A stretch of DNA of 64,000 nucleotides from Tubiluchus corallicola (GCA_030141605.1 JAQGDQ010000487.1:1-64000), one strand, 5' to 3'; counted from the first letter of the stretch, positions 11,241 through 22,540 are shown. The notes: generated from the letters alone by a model not told the origin. Translations and numbers: made by a program.

Positions 11241-12629
11241 TTATAGAACAACATGATAGTCTTGAGTGATCCAAAATTCATCTAAGATTTGTCCATTTAC
11301 TGCCAAAACCTGCTCCCAATGTAAATGCGTGGCATTATAAACCCGAAGTCGTCCATATCCATACAGCCCTGGCAGCCAAGCACGGAATGCCGACCACTCT
11401 CCTCGAGGCCCTAGTATTGGGTCAAAGCAATAGCCTTCCCTTTCATTACAACCTGGAGATCCCGATAAAACATGCACAGGTGCCTTAGGATTTGTATAGT
11501 TAAATTGTGCCACGGTTTTATTAAAGACAGGCCAGTGACGTTCATAGGAATGTTCGTGACCTTGTATTATTAAATCTACACCATGCGTATAAAACAAGTC
11601 CTCTAAACCATCACGAACTTTAGATGTGTTATGTGTACAGTCATCCTTGTTCATATTTGAACAATACATAGGACGGTGGCCAAATGCCACAATCCAGGGC
11701 CTCAGAGAGCGGTTTGACAACTGGGCTGCTTCCTCAAGGTCATTTCTTAACCATTCATACTGTATGCGCTCCCACGCTGCAACACCTGTTTCTGGATAGT
11801 ACACTTCACTAGAGTAACTAATAAAATGAACAGGCCCAAGGTTGAAACTGTACCACATACATGAAAAATCAGCCGGCCACACACAGTTTGGCATGCCAAA
11901 TCGGACTCGGTAGTGCATAAATTCATAATACATCTCACGATTGCCAGGCGCCGTCATATACGGAATCCTAGCAGCTATGTCTTCTATTCGATTCATGAAG
12001 TCGTCTCCCATCTTTCCTTGATCACTATCCAAGTTGTAAGCAAAATCACCAGCATGAATTACACAATCAAAATTTCCAGATTTGGCATCACGTTTCAACC
12101 TCTCCAATGATGGAGAACCATGTATTCGACCCATATCTGCGTATACTAGTAATGCGACACTGTGAACATTAGAATAACTGTTTGTAAGAAATTCATAATG
12201 TCCACTACTTGATGATTTTTTCCCATCACATTCAATAAAATACGAGTATTTTTTAGCAAGCTCCAAACTTGGTAGCACTGCCCTGTAATGGTACGGACAG
12301 CCAGCCCTGTTGCTATACACGAAATTGTACACAACACCTGGTTCAGCGAGTGTATAGTTATTAGGAGCTAAGCCATATCTGACTGAACAGGCAAGAGTAG
12401 GTTGATTCTTGGTTGCCCACATTATAATCATACTGTCGGTCAAATTTCCATAAGCAATATGGATCTGCTCAGGTGTTGCATCATTTAAGAGAGATGTTTT
12501 CTTATTGCTGTTTATAAAGTTGAATGGGTCAAACAGCATTTTCAACAAATTTGGCTCGCTCAACGATTTTTTACAAGTAAAACAGAAAGCTAAGAGAAGA
12601 ATAAGTCTATAACTTGATACAGTACACAT
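11241..12629 (-). CDS. ACP7: Secreted purple acid phosphatase, ACP7-like, 462 aa, single exon
   Basis: Iron/zinc purple acid phosphatase of the long animal type 7 form, hydrolysing phosphomonoesters in the secretory or lysosomal compartment or outside the cell. Residues 1-25 form a hydrophobic signal peptide (SYRLILLLAFCF). A fibronectin-like N-terminal domain (about 50-150) carries EQIHIAYGN. The metallophosphatase core has all seven metal ligands: D165 (YADMG), D195 and Y198 (GDFAY), N230 (GNRE), H318 (FGHRPMYCSN) and H358/H360 (GHEHSYER). The usual GNHE motif reads GNRE: the histidine that normally contacts substrate is R231 (CGT at 11937-11939, one base from CAT). Several NxT/NxS glycosylation sites are present. 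Length is normal and the frame is intact, so it may be active with altered catalysis, or this may be an allele or a sequence error. The coding region has no intron. Expression in the digestive or secretory system cannot be judged. Confidence 0.93.
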   Translation of the reverse strand: MCTVSSYRLILLLAFCFTCKKSLSEPNLLKMLFDPFNFINSNKKTSLLNDATPEQIHIAYGNLTDSMIIMWATKNQPTLACSVRYGLAPNNYTLAEPGVVYNFVYSNRAGCPYHYRAVLPSLELAKKYSYFIECDGKKSSSSGHYEFLTNSYSNVHSVALLVYADMGRIHGSPSLERLKRDAKSGNFDCVIHAGDFAYNLDSDQGKMGDDFMNRIEDIAARIPYMTAPGNREMYYEFMHYRVRFGMPNCVWPADFSCMWYSFNLGPVHFISYSSEVYYPETGVAAWERIQYEWLRNDLEEAAQLSNRSLRPWIVAFGHRPMYCSNMNKDDCTHNTSKVRDGLEDLFYTHGVDLIIQGHEHSYERHWPVFNKTVAQFNYTNPKAPVHVLSGSPGCNEREGYCFDPILGPRGEWSAFRAWLPGLYGYGRLRVYNATHLHWEQVLAVNGQILDEFWITQDYHVVL

Positions 12630-13190
12630 TTTACTTATATCTGCTCTGCTATGTTTGCTTTATCAGCAAAAGTTCTTTTTGGTGGTTTTTGTCTGCCGCG
12701 ACTTAAATTTTATCGCCCTCCAATAGGTAATGTTTCAAACTGTAACCATAAGTCTCGAGTAAGTCACGCTTGATCTCACTAATTCGAGTGTTTGTATCTT
12801 TACATCACAAGATCATTAGTAAAATGATGACTGGAAGTTTCTGGATCAATCACAAATCTTGATTCTCACGAGTGTCTATAAACAACAGTAAAATTATCAC
12901 TTAAATTTGTGCAATATACAAAAAAAGATGATATTATTTCAGTTACATATCCTTCCAATATTCGAAGAGCTGAGTTGTCACTGCCAAAGCAAAACAGCGA
13001 ATAGAAACAACCCAGGTGTAAAAGGACGGGCAACTGGTAGGCTTACGCAATTTCATTTCATGCTCTTTTTTACCTGCCATGCCGGGTATTTATCTTATAA
13101 GGACAGGTGACGTATGCATATTCCAAAACCCCAATTAGCATGCCAAGTTCCAATTATTGTACCTAGTAACCGGTTACCACATGAATCACT
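12630..13190. other. Upstream flank of the acid phosphatase gene
   Basis: Contains no recognisable gene. The promoter presumably lies in the first few hundred bases above 12630, but no motif was securely seen. Confidence 0.3.
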
Positions 13191-13195
13191 TATTT

Positions 13196-13866
13196 ACCAT
13201 GCCGAAAACCTTGGAATGTAAAAGGCATTCGTAGATGAAGACACTTACTGAGTCAGCTGAAAGATGATGGATCAGATCAAGTGACTTTGAAGAAAAACAT
13301 TTTAGCGGATAAATTTAATTTAGAAGTCTTAAGGAAACATCTAGGCACTAGAACTTTCACAGGATGAGTTGAAGAAAATATAATGATTTAAATCTTAGTG
13401 ATAAAGGGAATAAGATAATTGAACAAAAGGTAAGGGAAAGGGGTTTACAGCCATAGCAGAAGAAACTTACAACATGTTCTACGGCTAGTAAGAATAATAA
13501 ACAACCTTATTATGAAAGCTGGTTGAATGGTATACATAATACTGAGTTGCCGGTGAAAGCCAGAAATGAATGAAAATAAACTGAAATCTGTTAGTTAAAT
13601 GGAACTTGCTTGCGAATTCTAAAAAACCTAACCATAACATGGATTTTGACGGTCTCTTCTCATCAATTTGCGAAATTAAGGCAGATTTAATGCATCAACA
13701 GTTTTCCGATTGTGTGATAGCTGAACGTGACAGATCTTGTGCGGATTTGAAAATTTACGACATATTTTATTATACTGTTGTGAAAGTAATAACTAATATG
13801 AGTAATATGGCTTGGGAAGGAGTTTCAGACGAAGAACATGTCAGTTATTCCAAAAATATTTATTAA
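13196..13866 (+). pseudogene. Decayed coding-like stretch, origin unknown
   Basis: Several consecutive segments read like real protein but are cut by stops and frame changes. The first (about 13237-13364) contains HLLSQLKDDGSDQVTLKKN and then FNLEVLRKHLGTRTFTG. Another (about 13402-13575) contains QPYYESWLNGIHNTELPVKA. A last frame at 13606-13866 (86 codons) follows. The residue composition is protein-like, unlike the flanks. No family was recognised. An old mobile element or a dead gene is the likeliest source; this is inference from composition. Confidence 0.3.
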
Positions 13867-14028
13867 GATAGAAACTTTTCGTTTGTTTCTTATTTTCAGA
13901 CAAAACTGCTACTCGACTGAAAGTAAAAAACAAAATTAGACAAAGTTTGCAAATCCAATCAAAACCAATTAAAACTGAATAATCAGCACTTGCAAATACT
14001 AAAAATTTCTGCTCGCTCTAGTCAATGC

Positions 14029-14937
14029 TGTTGGGAGCCGTTTGGACCACTGCGCCAAGTAGACCACTTGATGCGCTAAAAGTAGTGTCCTACATGGGCA
14101 GCCCAAGTAGGACACTAGCGATTTTTGTCGAGAAACCTGCTCTGGCAAAACTTGTTTCCAGTTTATATTACCATTGTTTATAAGTATTGTTATGACATAA
14201 TAAAGCATAAAACAAAATTTCTTTTAGAAATGGATATTCCTTGGCAATTTACAAATGCATTTCTTACAATAATTTCATCATTATGATTAACTCCATTAAT
14301 ATATCATAACATTAAACCTAGTATCTAATGCTTTAAAGAGAGAAATTCTGCACACAGTTATTACAGAAATAATTGCAAATTTAAAAATGAGACAGATGCT
14401 GCTAAGCCTTCACAACACCAAAAAGTAATTTTTAACATTTAAGAAAAGCAAGATAATTAGTTTTAATATTATCAGTAGTATTGTAACATGTAGGCACTGT
14501 CTACATGGCTCGCAGCCCATGTAGGACACATAGATCGCTAGAACGTTTACTTATAAGAAAACAATTATTTGCCCAAGAGGTAGTGAAACGGATCACCTGT
14601 TTGTGAAGTGAGACAAAATCAAAAATGATATACCTTAAACAAATGTTGAATTCGCAAAAAAGTGGGTTTTTTCACTTCAACAACATTAATATCGAAACCA
14701 AATTTAATATTGTCCGTTCTACCAGCTCAGAATAAAATTCTTTTATTTTATTAGATGTATAATAAATTATTCAACGTGTATTAACGTTTTTAATTATTAT
14801 TATTACATAAACAAGCACAACGGACGGTGTCAGTACACTTAACGACTGAATTCACGACCTGTCTCTAGTGTCCTACTTGGGCAGCCCAAGTAGACCAATT
14901 GGTCTACTTGGCGCAGTGGTCCAAACGGCTCCCAACA
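14029..14937. mobile_element. Non-autonomous TIR DNA transposon, 909 bp, with 5-bp target duplication
   Basis: The ends are inverted copies: TGTTGGGAGCCGTTTGG at the left matches the complement of CCAAACGGCTCCCAACA at the right. The match continues through GACCACTGCGCCAAGTAGACCA, and then, after an insertion in one arm, through the GTAGGACACTAG block. AATGC flanks both sides (14024-14028 and 14938-14942), consistent with a 5-bp target duplication. A sub-terminal palindromic box (TGTCCTAC...GGGCAGCCC...GTAGGACA) occurs in both arms, and a third related copy lies near 14495-14532. No transposase frame is left inside. The superfamily is not assigned. Confidence 0.75.
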
Positions 14938-15564
14938 AATGCATTGCCGAAATTTTTATAAAAATGTGCACGGTTTTAGCGTTTGAGTCAAATAGTTTTG
15001 TTTTATCACGGGGCAATTTTCCGGGATTTCAAACATACGTTGTTGGTAAAATGTGTCCGAATCAACAAAATACATAAACGAATTATTCAATAATCAGGAT
15101 ACAGAAAACCATTTTTGCAGAGCCACATAACGATACTAGATAAAATGTTGGCAAAAACAAACTAAGGTTTTATAGATATATAAGAAGTCGATAAATTAGA
15201 AGTTTAGTTTGAAAATTATTTCTGAGAAATGAACAGAGACAAGCGATTACAGAATTACGTATAAGAAACCATGACCTGGCAATAGAACGTGGTATACAGA
15301 CAGAAAAGAGAGAGGATGGAAGGCTTTATAAATTAGTAGAAAACGAATTACATTACCTTTTACCTGTCCTTTGTTTGAAGATATTAGACAAATATATGTA
15401 TTTATATATATATAATCTATCTTCTCAAAAAGTAATGTACACTCAGTAATGCTGCGCTTTTTAAATTAACCCATGAGACCTCATTGTGGAAAATGAATGT
15501 GATAAAAAGGCAGTTACATCTTTGTGATAATCTATGAGAGCTGGATAAATTTTGTGTTTTGCAT

Positions 15565-16676
15565 AATTTCATTGCTTTTGTGATCAATTTTAATCATTTA
15601 GATTTTGCATTTTTATTAGTTCTTTGCAGCTTGCACATAATTTTTTATTAGATTTAAGTAGGCTGTTTAATAAGGGTAAGCATTAAGGGTAAGGGTTAAG
15701 AATGTCATAATTTTAATAATTACTAATGTTTCCTAAAATAAACTGATAACAATGAAGCCCACCAGTGTCTAAAAATCTTTTTATCTATTCATATTCGGTA
15801 AAGGATAGCAGACAAGGTGACTCTATAGTCTTTTCGCTATACTTTCTCTAGCTCTAGATCTATCTATACATTTTAACCATTCTTCAAAACTTATTAGAGA
15901 TTCTTTTATTAATCATGTTGTATTGTAGCATTATAAAGAGATGAATAAATTAAAATTGAATTGAATTTGAATATTGAATACTAAATAGCGAATATTCAAT
16001 TGTAATATGGTTATTATTATTGTAAATTGTGTTAAAGTGAAGAGATGAGTAAATGGCTTATGTGTAGAGGTGAGCATCGAAAGTTTGACTTCGATATTCA
16101 GTGTTCGATTTGGGTGAGTTAATTTCATTGCTTTTGTGATCAATTTTAATCATTTAGATTTTGCATTTTTATTAGTTCTTTGCAGCTTGCACATAATTTT
16201 TTATTAGATTTAAGTAGGCTGTTTAATAAGGGTAAGCATTAAGGGTAAGGGTTAAGAATGTCATAATTTTAATAATTACTAATGTTTCCTAAATTAAACT
16301 GATAACAATAATGCCCACCAGTGTCTAAAAATCTTTTTATCTATTCATATTCGGTAAAGGATAGCAGACAAGGTGACTCTATAGTCTTTTCGCTATACTT
16401 TCTCTAGCTCTAGATCTATCTATACATTTTAACCATTCTTCAAAACTTATTAGAGATTCTTTTATTAATCATGTTGTATTGTAGCATTATAAAGAGATGA
16501 ATAAATTAAAATTGAATTGAATTTGAATATTGAATACTAAATAGCGAATATTCAATTGTAATATGGTTATTATTATTGTAAATTGTGTTAAAGTGAAGAG
16601 ATGAGTAAATGGCTTATGTGTAGAGGTGAGCATCGAAAGTTTGACTTCGATATTCAGTGTTCGATTTGGGTGAGTT
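15565..16676. repeat. Recent tandem duplication, unit 556 bp
   Basis: The block 15565-16120 is repeated at 16121-16676, head to tail. Only a handful of differences are visible (for example AAAATAAACTG against AAATTAAACTG, and AATGAAGCCC against AATAATGCCC), so the copies are nearly identical. The unit begins AATTTCATTGC and ends GATTTGGGTGAGTT. It contains no gene. Confidence 0.9.
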
Positions 16677-17000
16677 TTTTTGGTTCGAATTCGATTTGAA
16701 CCTAAAATTATAGATACGAATAATTCAGCACTTCAGCCAAACACGTTCTTTATTATTAAAATGTTTGAAACAGTATGCAACTAACACAATTTAGCTCCTG
16801 TTTTTGTGCAAAACTTTTAAAAAACTAATAGTGGTTTTAGTGCAGGACAAAATCAAGTAATATGCATGATCTTTGTAAGACCACTTTTTACTAGTGGGTT
16901 GAAAATTTTTCAAACTCAATTCGAATTCGTTTCGGTTGCGAAATGCTGAAATTCGGTTCAATTCGAATGTCACAAATTCAATTCAATTCGAATACCCTTT
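16677..17000. repeat. TTCGAA-rich repeat segment
   Basis: Two clusters of GGTTCGAATTCGA-like motifs (about 16680-16700 and 16910-17000) flank an AT-rich core. Such TTCGAA-rich ends are common in degenerate DNA transposons, but clean terminal repeats and a target duplication are missing. Confidence 0.3.
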
Positions 17001-17019
17001 CTTGCAGAGAATGCTCGCT

Positions 17020-17349
17020 CCAACGTATGTGTGCACTATGTTTAACTGTTTGCTAGCTTGTAAGTTCTATATGCCATTAGGTTTAAAAGAAACTTACTAT
17101 CAAATTGCTGTAGGACTGAAATCACAAAATTTGACTATTTTTGCTAGTCGTTTGGGGAATTACTGTTACAACCGTATGGCTTTTAATGACAGGATGCATG
17201 CACTTAACAAATTTCAACACATGGTAGATTCTTTGGCTTATAAATTGAAAGAGCTTATATTGATGACATTTAGTGATTTCAAAACTCACTGTAACGCAAA
17301 GTTTAGGAAGGACGAAACTTATTGTTACGTTTTTCGTTTTTGTGATTAG
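17020..17349 (+). pseudogene. Degenerate LTR-retrotransposon reverse transcriptase fragment
   Basis: The translation contains PLGLKETYYQIAV, FASRLGNYCYNRMAF and FQHMVDSLAYKLK. These correspond to the fingers and palm of Ty3/Gypsy-type reverse transcriptases, where the family has a D-L-K-x-x-Y-x-Q-I motif, a phenylalanine-rich strand and an FQ-x-x-M helix. The catalytic YxDD region that should follow is lost and only a short fragment remains. It is a dead remnant, with no LTR or other domain next to it. Confidence 0.55.
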
Positions 17350-17682
17350 CGGCTATGCTGGCGGCATCAAACGGCGGATGCTTAAAAAATTTCGAGCCGC
17401 GTATTTACTGTAATAATAATATTTTTAAGTAATCACTTTTGCCCTTTTAATAAAAAAAAGAATATCTCAAATAAAGGCAATTATTAGTTTCAAAAACTAA
17501 AAAACATCTCATGAAAACGAAAAAGAGTTGCAGCAATAAGTTTGTATAGTCTACTTGCAAATACTTCAGTTTTCTTGTAAATAAAATTTTACTGTTCTTC
17601 CTAAGGAAAGAGGCTAGCTGACTGCATGATGGGCTTGGTACTATGTAAAAAAACTAATGCCTTTTTTAATTATTTATTTATT

Positions 17683-17825
17683 TTTCTCTCCCTCCCTCTC
17701 TTAGAGAGAAAGAGATGGAGCGAGAGAGAAAGAGAGAAAGAGGGAGGGGGGTGGAGAGAGACAGACAGACAGATACACACCACACACACACACACACGCA
17801 CGCACGCACGCACACGCACGCACGC

Positions 17826-17873
<48 letters not shown>
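17683..17873. repeat. Compound microsatellite (GA)n, (CAGA)n, (CACG)n, (CA)n
   Basis: Direct reading: CT/GA-rich block at 17683-17760, then ACAGACAGACAG, CACG and a long CA run to about 17873. The open frames across it are artefacts of the repeat. Confidence 0.9.
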
Positions 17874-17876
<3 letters not shown>

Positions 17877-17879
17877 CAT

Positions 17880-18512
17880 TAAAAATTTTATACTCTGGCT
17901 AGTTTAGAATGTGATCTAAAGTTCATCATTGATCACTCAGTTAAAATTGTTAAATTGTTTCTTCTGTTTCAGTTTTTTAAGTTTAAATACGAATAGTATG
18001 ATATTTCTATTGCTTTGACAAAACATTGTTCTTTTCTGTAAATTTACAAAAAAGAAGAAGAGAAGTCATGTCTCTCACCATACATCCCATGATATTACTT
18101 TTGACATAACATAACTTTGCATCCTTGAAGAACATGACTCAATTTTGTGCAAATCGTAACGAAACTACTTTTTGTACATTCAGCTGTACACGTGTAAACG
18201 TCATTGTTTAAGAACTGCAAACAGCAAGCTAACCAGTACCAATAGCTTTCGATTACCTAGACTATAACGAGAACAATACATTCATGATAATAATAAACAA
18301 ACTGAAACCCGATGAAGCTCCAAGAATAGGATTTGATCTGTGACCAAATTACAAAGGTTAAACAACGAAACAGCAAGGCACACATCTGTGGCGCATGTGT
18401 CTCAAAAGTGTAGGTGCTGTGATGCAAGACATGATAAAACAGGTTACAGGATTAATGATGTTCACTGAAATATCCACATTTTATAGTTTTAATTTGTGGT
18501 TTAACATCTGGG
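17880..18512. other. Upstream flank of the GPCR gene
   Basis: AT-rich; no gene or clear regulatory motif was seen. Confidence 0.3.
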
Positions 18513-19379
18513 TTGAAACAACACGAAGTACAGACTTACTGCTTAGATTTGACAATGTTTGTTGAAAACGGTACTACAGAAGCAAATTTAAGTGAAAGTT
18601 TCTGTATAATCATTCTGATTCTTTATGCCACTGTATTCATAATTACTATTGCTGGCAACATCTTAGTTCTAGTTGCAGTTTACAAGTTCGAACAGCTACA
18701 AACAAGAATGAATTTACTTATTGTGTCGCTAGCTGTAACAGATTTATTAGCTGGACCTAGTGATGTTCTAATACGAATTTGGTTTTTACATTCGAAAAAC
18801 ATTTCTAACACATACCGTCAAATAAAGGTAATTGTCAAAACAATAAATGTTTCTAGCATACTACATTTGTGCACAATAGCTGCAGAGAGATTTTTGGCTG
18901 TTGTTTATCCTTACAAATATAATATATATGTGACAAAAAGAGAATTAGTTACTGCAATATGCGTGACATGGATTATTTCAATGATAAGTGTCGGTATGCA
19001 TGAGATATACCGGGCAACAAGTGCTATATTTTTTTGTATACTTTCGTCGATAATACTTTTGTTATATACTGTCATATGGAGAGTTGCACGAAAACAAGTT
19101 TTACAAATTCGTGATCAAAACCAGCAGATAAATACAAAAGTGATGGAAATGAAAGCAACTAAAACTTTACTTATTGTCACCATTGCATTTATTATTTTTT
19201 GGGCACCAGTTCTTATTGTACCTGTGACTAACTGTGCATGGTGTAAATCAACAGTGACACGCAGTTTAATGGCATGGCTTCATTATTGGAACAGTGCCGT
19301 AAATCCATTCATCTGCGCTGCATCAAACAGTAAATTTCGAACAGCATTCAAGAAGATCCTCAGATGCACTAGGACTTAG
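18513..19379 (+). CDS. Rhodopsin-family (class A) orphan GPCR, 288 aa, single exon
   Basis: Seven hydrophobic segments with class A landmarks: N49 in GNILVLV (TM1), D77 in LAVTDLL (TM2), E125-R126-F127 in place of DRY (TM3), W153 (TM4), FWAP 229-232 in place of CWxP (TM6) and NPFIC 264-268 in place of NPxxY (TM7). Glycosylation sites NGT and NLS lie in the short N-terminus. The position expected for the TM3 cysteine is Y101, and the loop between TM4 and TM5 (about 162-168) is only a few residues with no cysteine, so the usual disulfide is absent. Two cysteines in the third outer loop (C241, C244) could bond instead. The third inner loop and tail are short. The nearest broad resemblance is to small amine/adenosine-like or melanocortin-like receptors, which also lack a normal second loop; the ligand is unknown. 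Met15 is an alternative start. Confidence 0.85.
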   Translation: MKQHEVQTYCLDLTMFVENGTTEANLSESFCIIILILYATVFIITIAGNILVLVAVYKFEQLQTRMNLLIVSLAVTDLLAGPSDVLIRIWFLHSKNISNTYRQIKVIVKTINVSSILHLCTIAAERFLAVVYPYKYNIYVTKRELVTAICVTWIISMISVGMHEIYRATSAIFFCILSSIILLLYTVIWRVARKQVLQIRDQNQQINTKVMEMKATKTLLIVTIAFIIFWAPVLIVPVTNCAWCKSTVTRSLMAWLHYWNSAVNPFICAASNSKFRTAFKKILRCTRT

Positions 19380-20800
19380 AAGTGGTAAATAACAATAATT
19401 TATATACAGTACACTCTCGACATGTATATGTACATAGCTTAAAGAAATGTTATTCTACAGTCAGTTAGACTCATTACTCTGCCATTTGCTAGAGCTTGGG
19501 GAAATGCTAACAAAATTTATTAACTATAAGTGCCATTTGCTTACTTTTCTTCACTAGATATTAAAAGTTTTGCTTCAGCATTCTGGTGTTATATTAATTT
19601 TGCTAATGTATAGCTTCAGTTATGGATGTATTGATTTACTAATGTACTTACTGATTGTACAGAAATGTAATTACTAATGATTCACTGATTTACCTACTAA
19701 TAATTACCATTAGCTAAGTTACAGTCATCTATTCGTAAGTATATACATGCAAATCATTACTGGAGCTTGGCTTGGGAAAGTGTATTATTCTGACAGAAAG
19801 TGACAAAATCTGTTTTTTACAGTTGTATATTATGTTAAAGTGGCTAGTAAACCACTTCAAATATGGTCATATGGACTTACGGATACTATATAAATTGCGT
19901 AACTTGAGATTAATCAGCCTCACTATTCAAATGTCTCAGTGTGGAGTTTCCTCTGTGGTAGTTTATTTTCGAAATAAGGCTGTCAGAATGAACAAGAGCT
20001 CAAAATTCTCAGTAAATGGGTTTTCATGGGCTTTTTCACAAAACTTCTACTTCTAATGTCGGGAACACAGGAATGTATCTGAGGACAAATAGACAATAAT
20101 TAGGCATTTCTTCTATAGTGAGAGTAGTAGGATTAGTTAGATGATGAATTGATGAATGAGGCCCACGGAATTCAGTAGATGGTAGAAACCTATCAACCTT
20201 TTGCATGACACCTTTGTGTGATACTATCTAAGTTGTTTTTGACATCATTGTCACTGCTGTAGATAACAATGGTAATGATGAAAGCGATGACAAACAACTG
20301 CACAATAAAACCCAAATTGATCGTGGTGACGACAATTGAGATAATGGTGATCACTGTTACGACAATTATGGCACGCTGATGACAATGATAATGACACAGT
20401 AGTGCAAAATGTAAAAATGATGACGTGTAAAACACATCCGCAAGTGGCAAGTAACAGGATCATGTTACTTACTTCTTATTGCTTAACTTGTCAACTATTC
20501 ATACATGCAATTACAAAGAATGTTATCTCATTGCTTTTCTAAATTTTACAAACTGTTCTATTAAAACATGAAATTAAAATAAATGAAAAAGTATTATGTT
20601 ATTTATCTTCTTAAATCCAACAATCCACCAGTAGAGAGCCCATGTTTTTTTCGTATTCTCTTGCACATAAGCCACGAACGTGCGCAGCATTTATCAGTAA
20701 AATGCGTAAAAAGCTAAAAGTAACTCATATACTATTCAAGAAACCTGACCCAGATGTACTAAAACTGCCACTATGATGGAAGCAGGAGGAGCAACCCACT
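19380..20800. other. Intergenic stretch with GAT/GACAA-rich imperfect triplet repeats
   Basis: Nothing gene-like. At 20235-20410 the sequence is rich in imperfect GATGAC/AATGAT motifs, giving long but meaningless open frames. Confidence 0.4.
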
Positions 20801-20907
20801 AAAATTTAAAGGTTGTCCCAGAAAAATAAATGAGATTTTCCAATCAACCCTTTTATTTCAGATTCCCTGGAAGAAAAATAAATAGAAAAAGAATTTTTTA
20901 CACTTAC

Positions 20908-21050
20908 CTGTGGGATGCCTTGAGAATGAACATATGCCACCACTTCAGAAGGCATTCGTAAACGTACGCGAAACTTACTCTGTACATCGACAGCATTCTT
21001 ACCAGTGAATGGACAGTGCGGGCATGTTTCAAATCCCCTACCATTGTAAT
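20908..21050 (-). CDS. Candidate orphan exon with CPHCPFTGK motif
   Basis: A 143-bp minus-strand segment is bounded by a good acceptor (TTTGTAG) and a consensus donor (CAG|GTAAGTG). It is open in the phase that begins with two bases and ends in phase 0. The peptide contains [15 protein letters not shown], then [16 protein letters not shown] and HSQGIPQ. The CPxCP pair suggests a zinc-binding knuckle, and the composition is protein-like. A separate minus-strand acidic frame ending DDDAVDEGLD lies at 21107-21165. I could not join either to other exons, so this may be one exon of a gene I cannot assemble or a mobile-element fragment. No family was recognised. Confidence 0.35.
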
Positions 21051-21240
21051 CTACAAATAATACAAGCAGATATATAATTTCATCATTGACTTTATTGACT
21101 GTCGTCTCAATCAAGACCTTCATCAACGGCATCATCATCCTCATTGCCACTATCGATATAACTGATGAAACGCGTGTAAGTTAATTCTATTACAAAAGTA
21201 TCTATCAAAGCAAAATAGAAACAACACATAAAGAAATGAC

Positions 21241-21346
21241 ACCATAGTAATACACATACATACATACATACACACATACATACATACACACATACATACA
21301 TACATACATGCATACGTACATACATGCATACACACACACGCACACA

Positions 21347-21379
<33 letters not shown>

Positions 21380-21382
21380 ATC
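21241..21382. repeat. Microsatellite (CATA)n, (CACG)n, (CA)n
   Basis: ACATACATAC units run into GCACGCACGCAC and then CACACACA. A shorter CA run lies at about 21547-21569. Confidence 0.9.
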
Positions 21383-21569
21383 CTTCTTTTCCTTTTGTTG
21401 AAGGGTCTGCCATTTGTTTCTTGGGTCGTTTTAGTCCATGCAAGGTGGCAGATTTGGCACATTAAAAATTGCACCCATTTACGTGTCCTGCAATTAATCT
21501 ATATAATTACACATATATTATATTGTAGGTTTGTATGTAAATAATGTGCACACACACACACGCACACAA

Positions 21570-22540
21570 CAAGTAATTGTATAACGTGCTTCATATATAA
21601 ATAATCAATAGAGTAGTACAGATCAGTAGGACTGAACTGCCAGCCTAAGGCATCGTAATGTCTTGAAACACCCATGCACACTCACTCCAATACATGTATA
21701 CATGTATATATTTAACGATATAAATTGATTGCCCTTAGCACCTACTCCTATATAGTCAATAAATTTAAGCCTAACTAAATCTTAAAAAGTAAAACTAAAT
21801 ATAAGTGACGTCTACACATAATATATAAAATGTTATAACCCACCTGCAGATTCTAATTTATGTGCCAAGTTGGTTTTTGACTTGAATTCTGTAACTTGAT
21901 TTTGATCTAGTTATTTGGTTGTTATAAAGGTGGAAGTAATGTCAGTTGTTTAGGATGACAGTCTCGTTTTGTTTCGTTCATGGTTCGTTTTGTTATTTTT
22001 TGTTCACTGACTATAAAAAAGTAACGTCATAAATGGATCTCTGTTTGTTCAACATTATTTTATAACCAACTCCAACTCATAACAAAGGCCAATGTATGAT
22101 TATATGCTTTTTAAACATCTTTTAACTTGAAACTTTTAACATGCAGATGCTTAGATTAAGTTGTATTCTGGAAAAATTATTTGCTCTTCTGAAAAAATCG
22201 ATTCTTTTTTCTATGAAAGGTATTACACTTCAAAGTCAAGCTTAATATTTTTCCAAGCTATATTTCCTGAAAAGAGCATTTTAAATAGGAATGTTTTTTA
22301 GAAAAAAATGTTTCTCCAGAAATAGAATTCCACATGAGATAAGTATTTGCAATTTTTCTCTATATTAGCTTTCTTAACTCCTTTTGTAAATAACTTTTCA
22401 TTAGTTTTCATGAGATATGAATATAATATTTTTTTAACTACTAATTATTCTTAGGGTCTTATGTTTGCTTTAAATAATATTAAAAAATATAACTGCTGCT
22501 ATAAATCGTCAAAGACAGTACAGACTACTTTATCTGCTAC
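21570..22540. other. Intergenic AT-rich stretch
   Basis: I see no gene, RNA or structured repeat here. Confidence 0.4.

Noticed and set aside
17670-17907. Long frames over the CA/GA microsatellite (also 21107-21474 and 36628-37113)
   Set aside because: Simple repeats lack stops in most frames; the peptides are dipeptide repeats.
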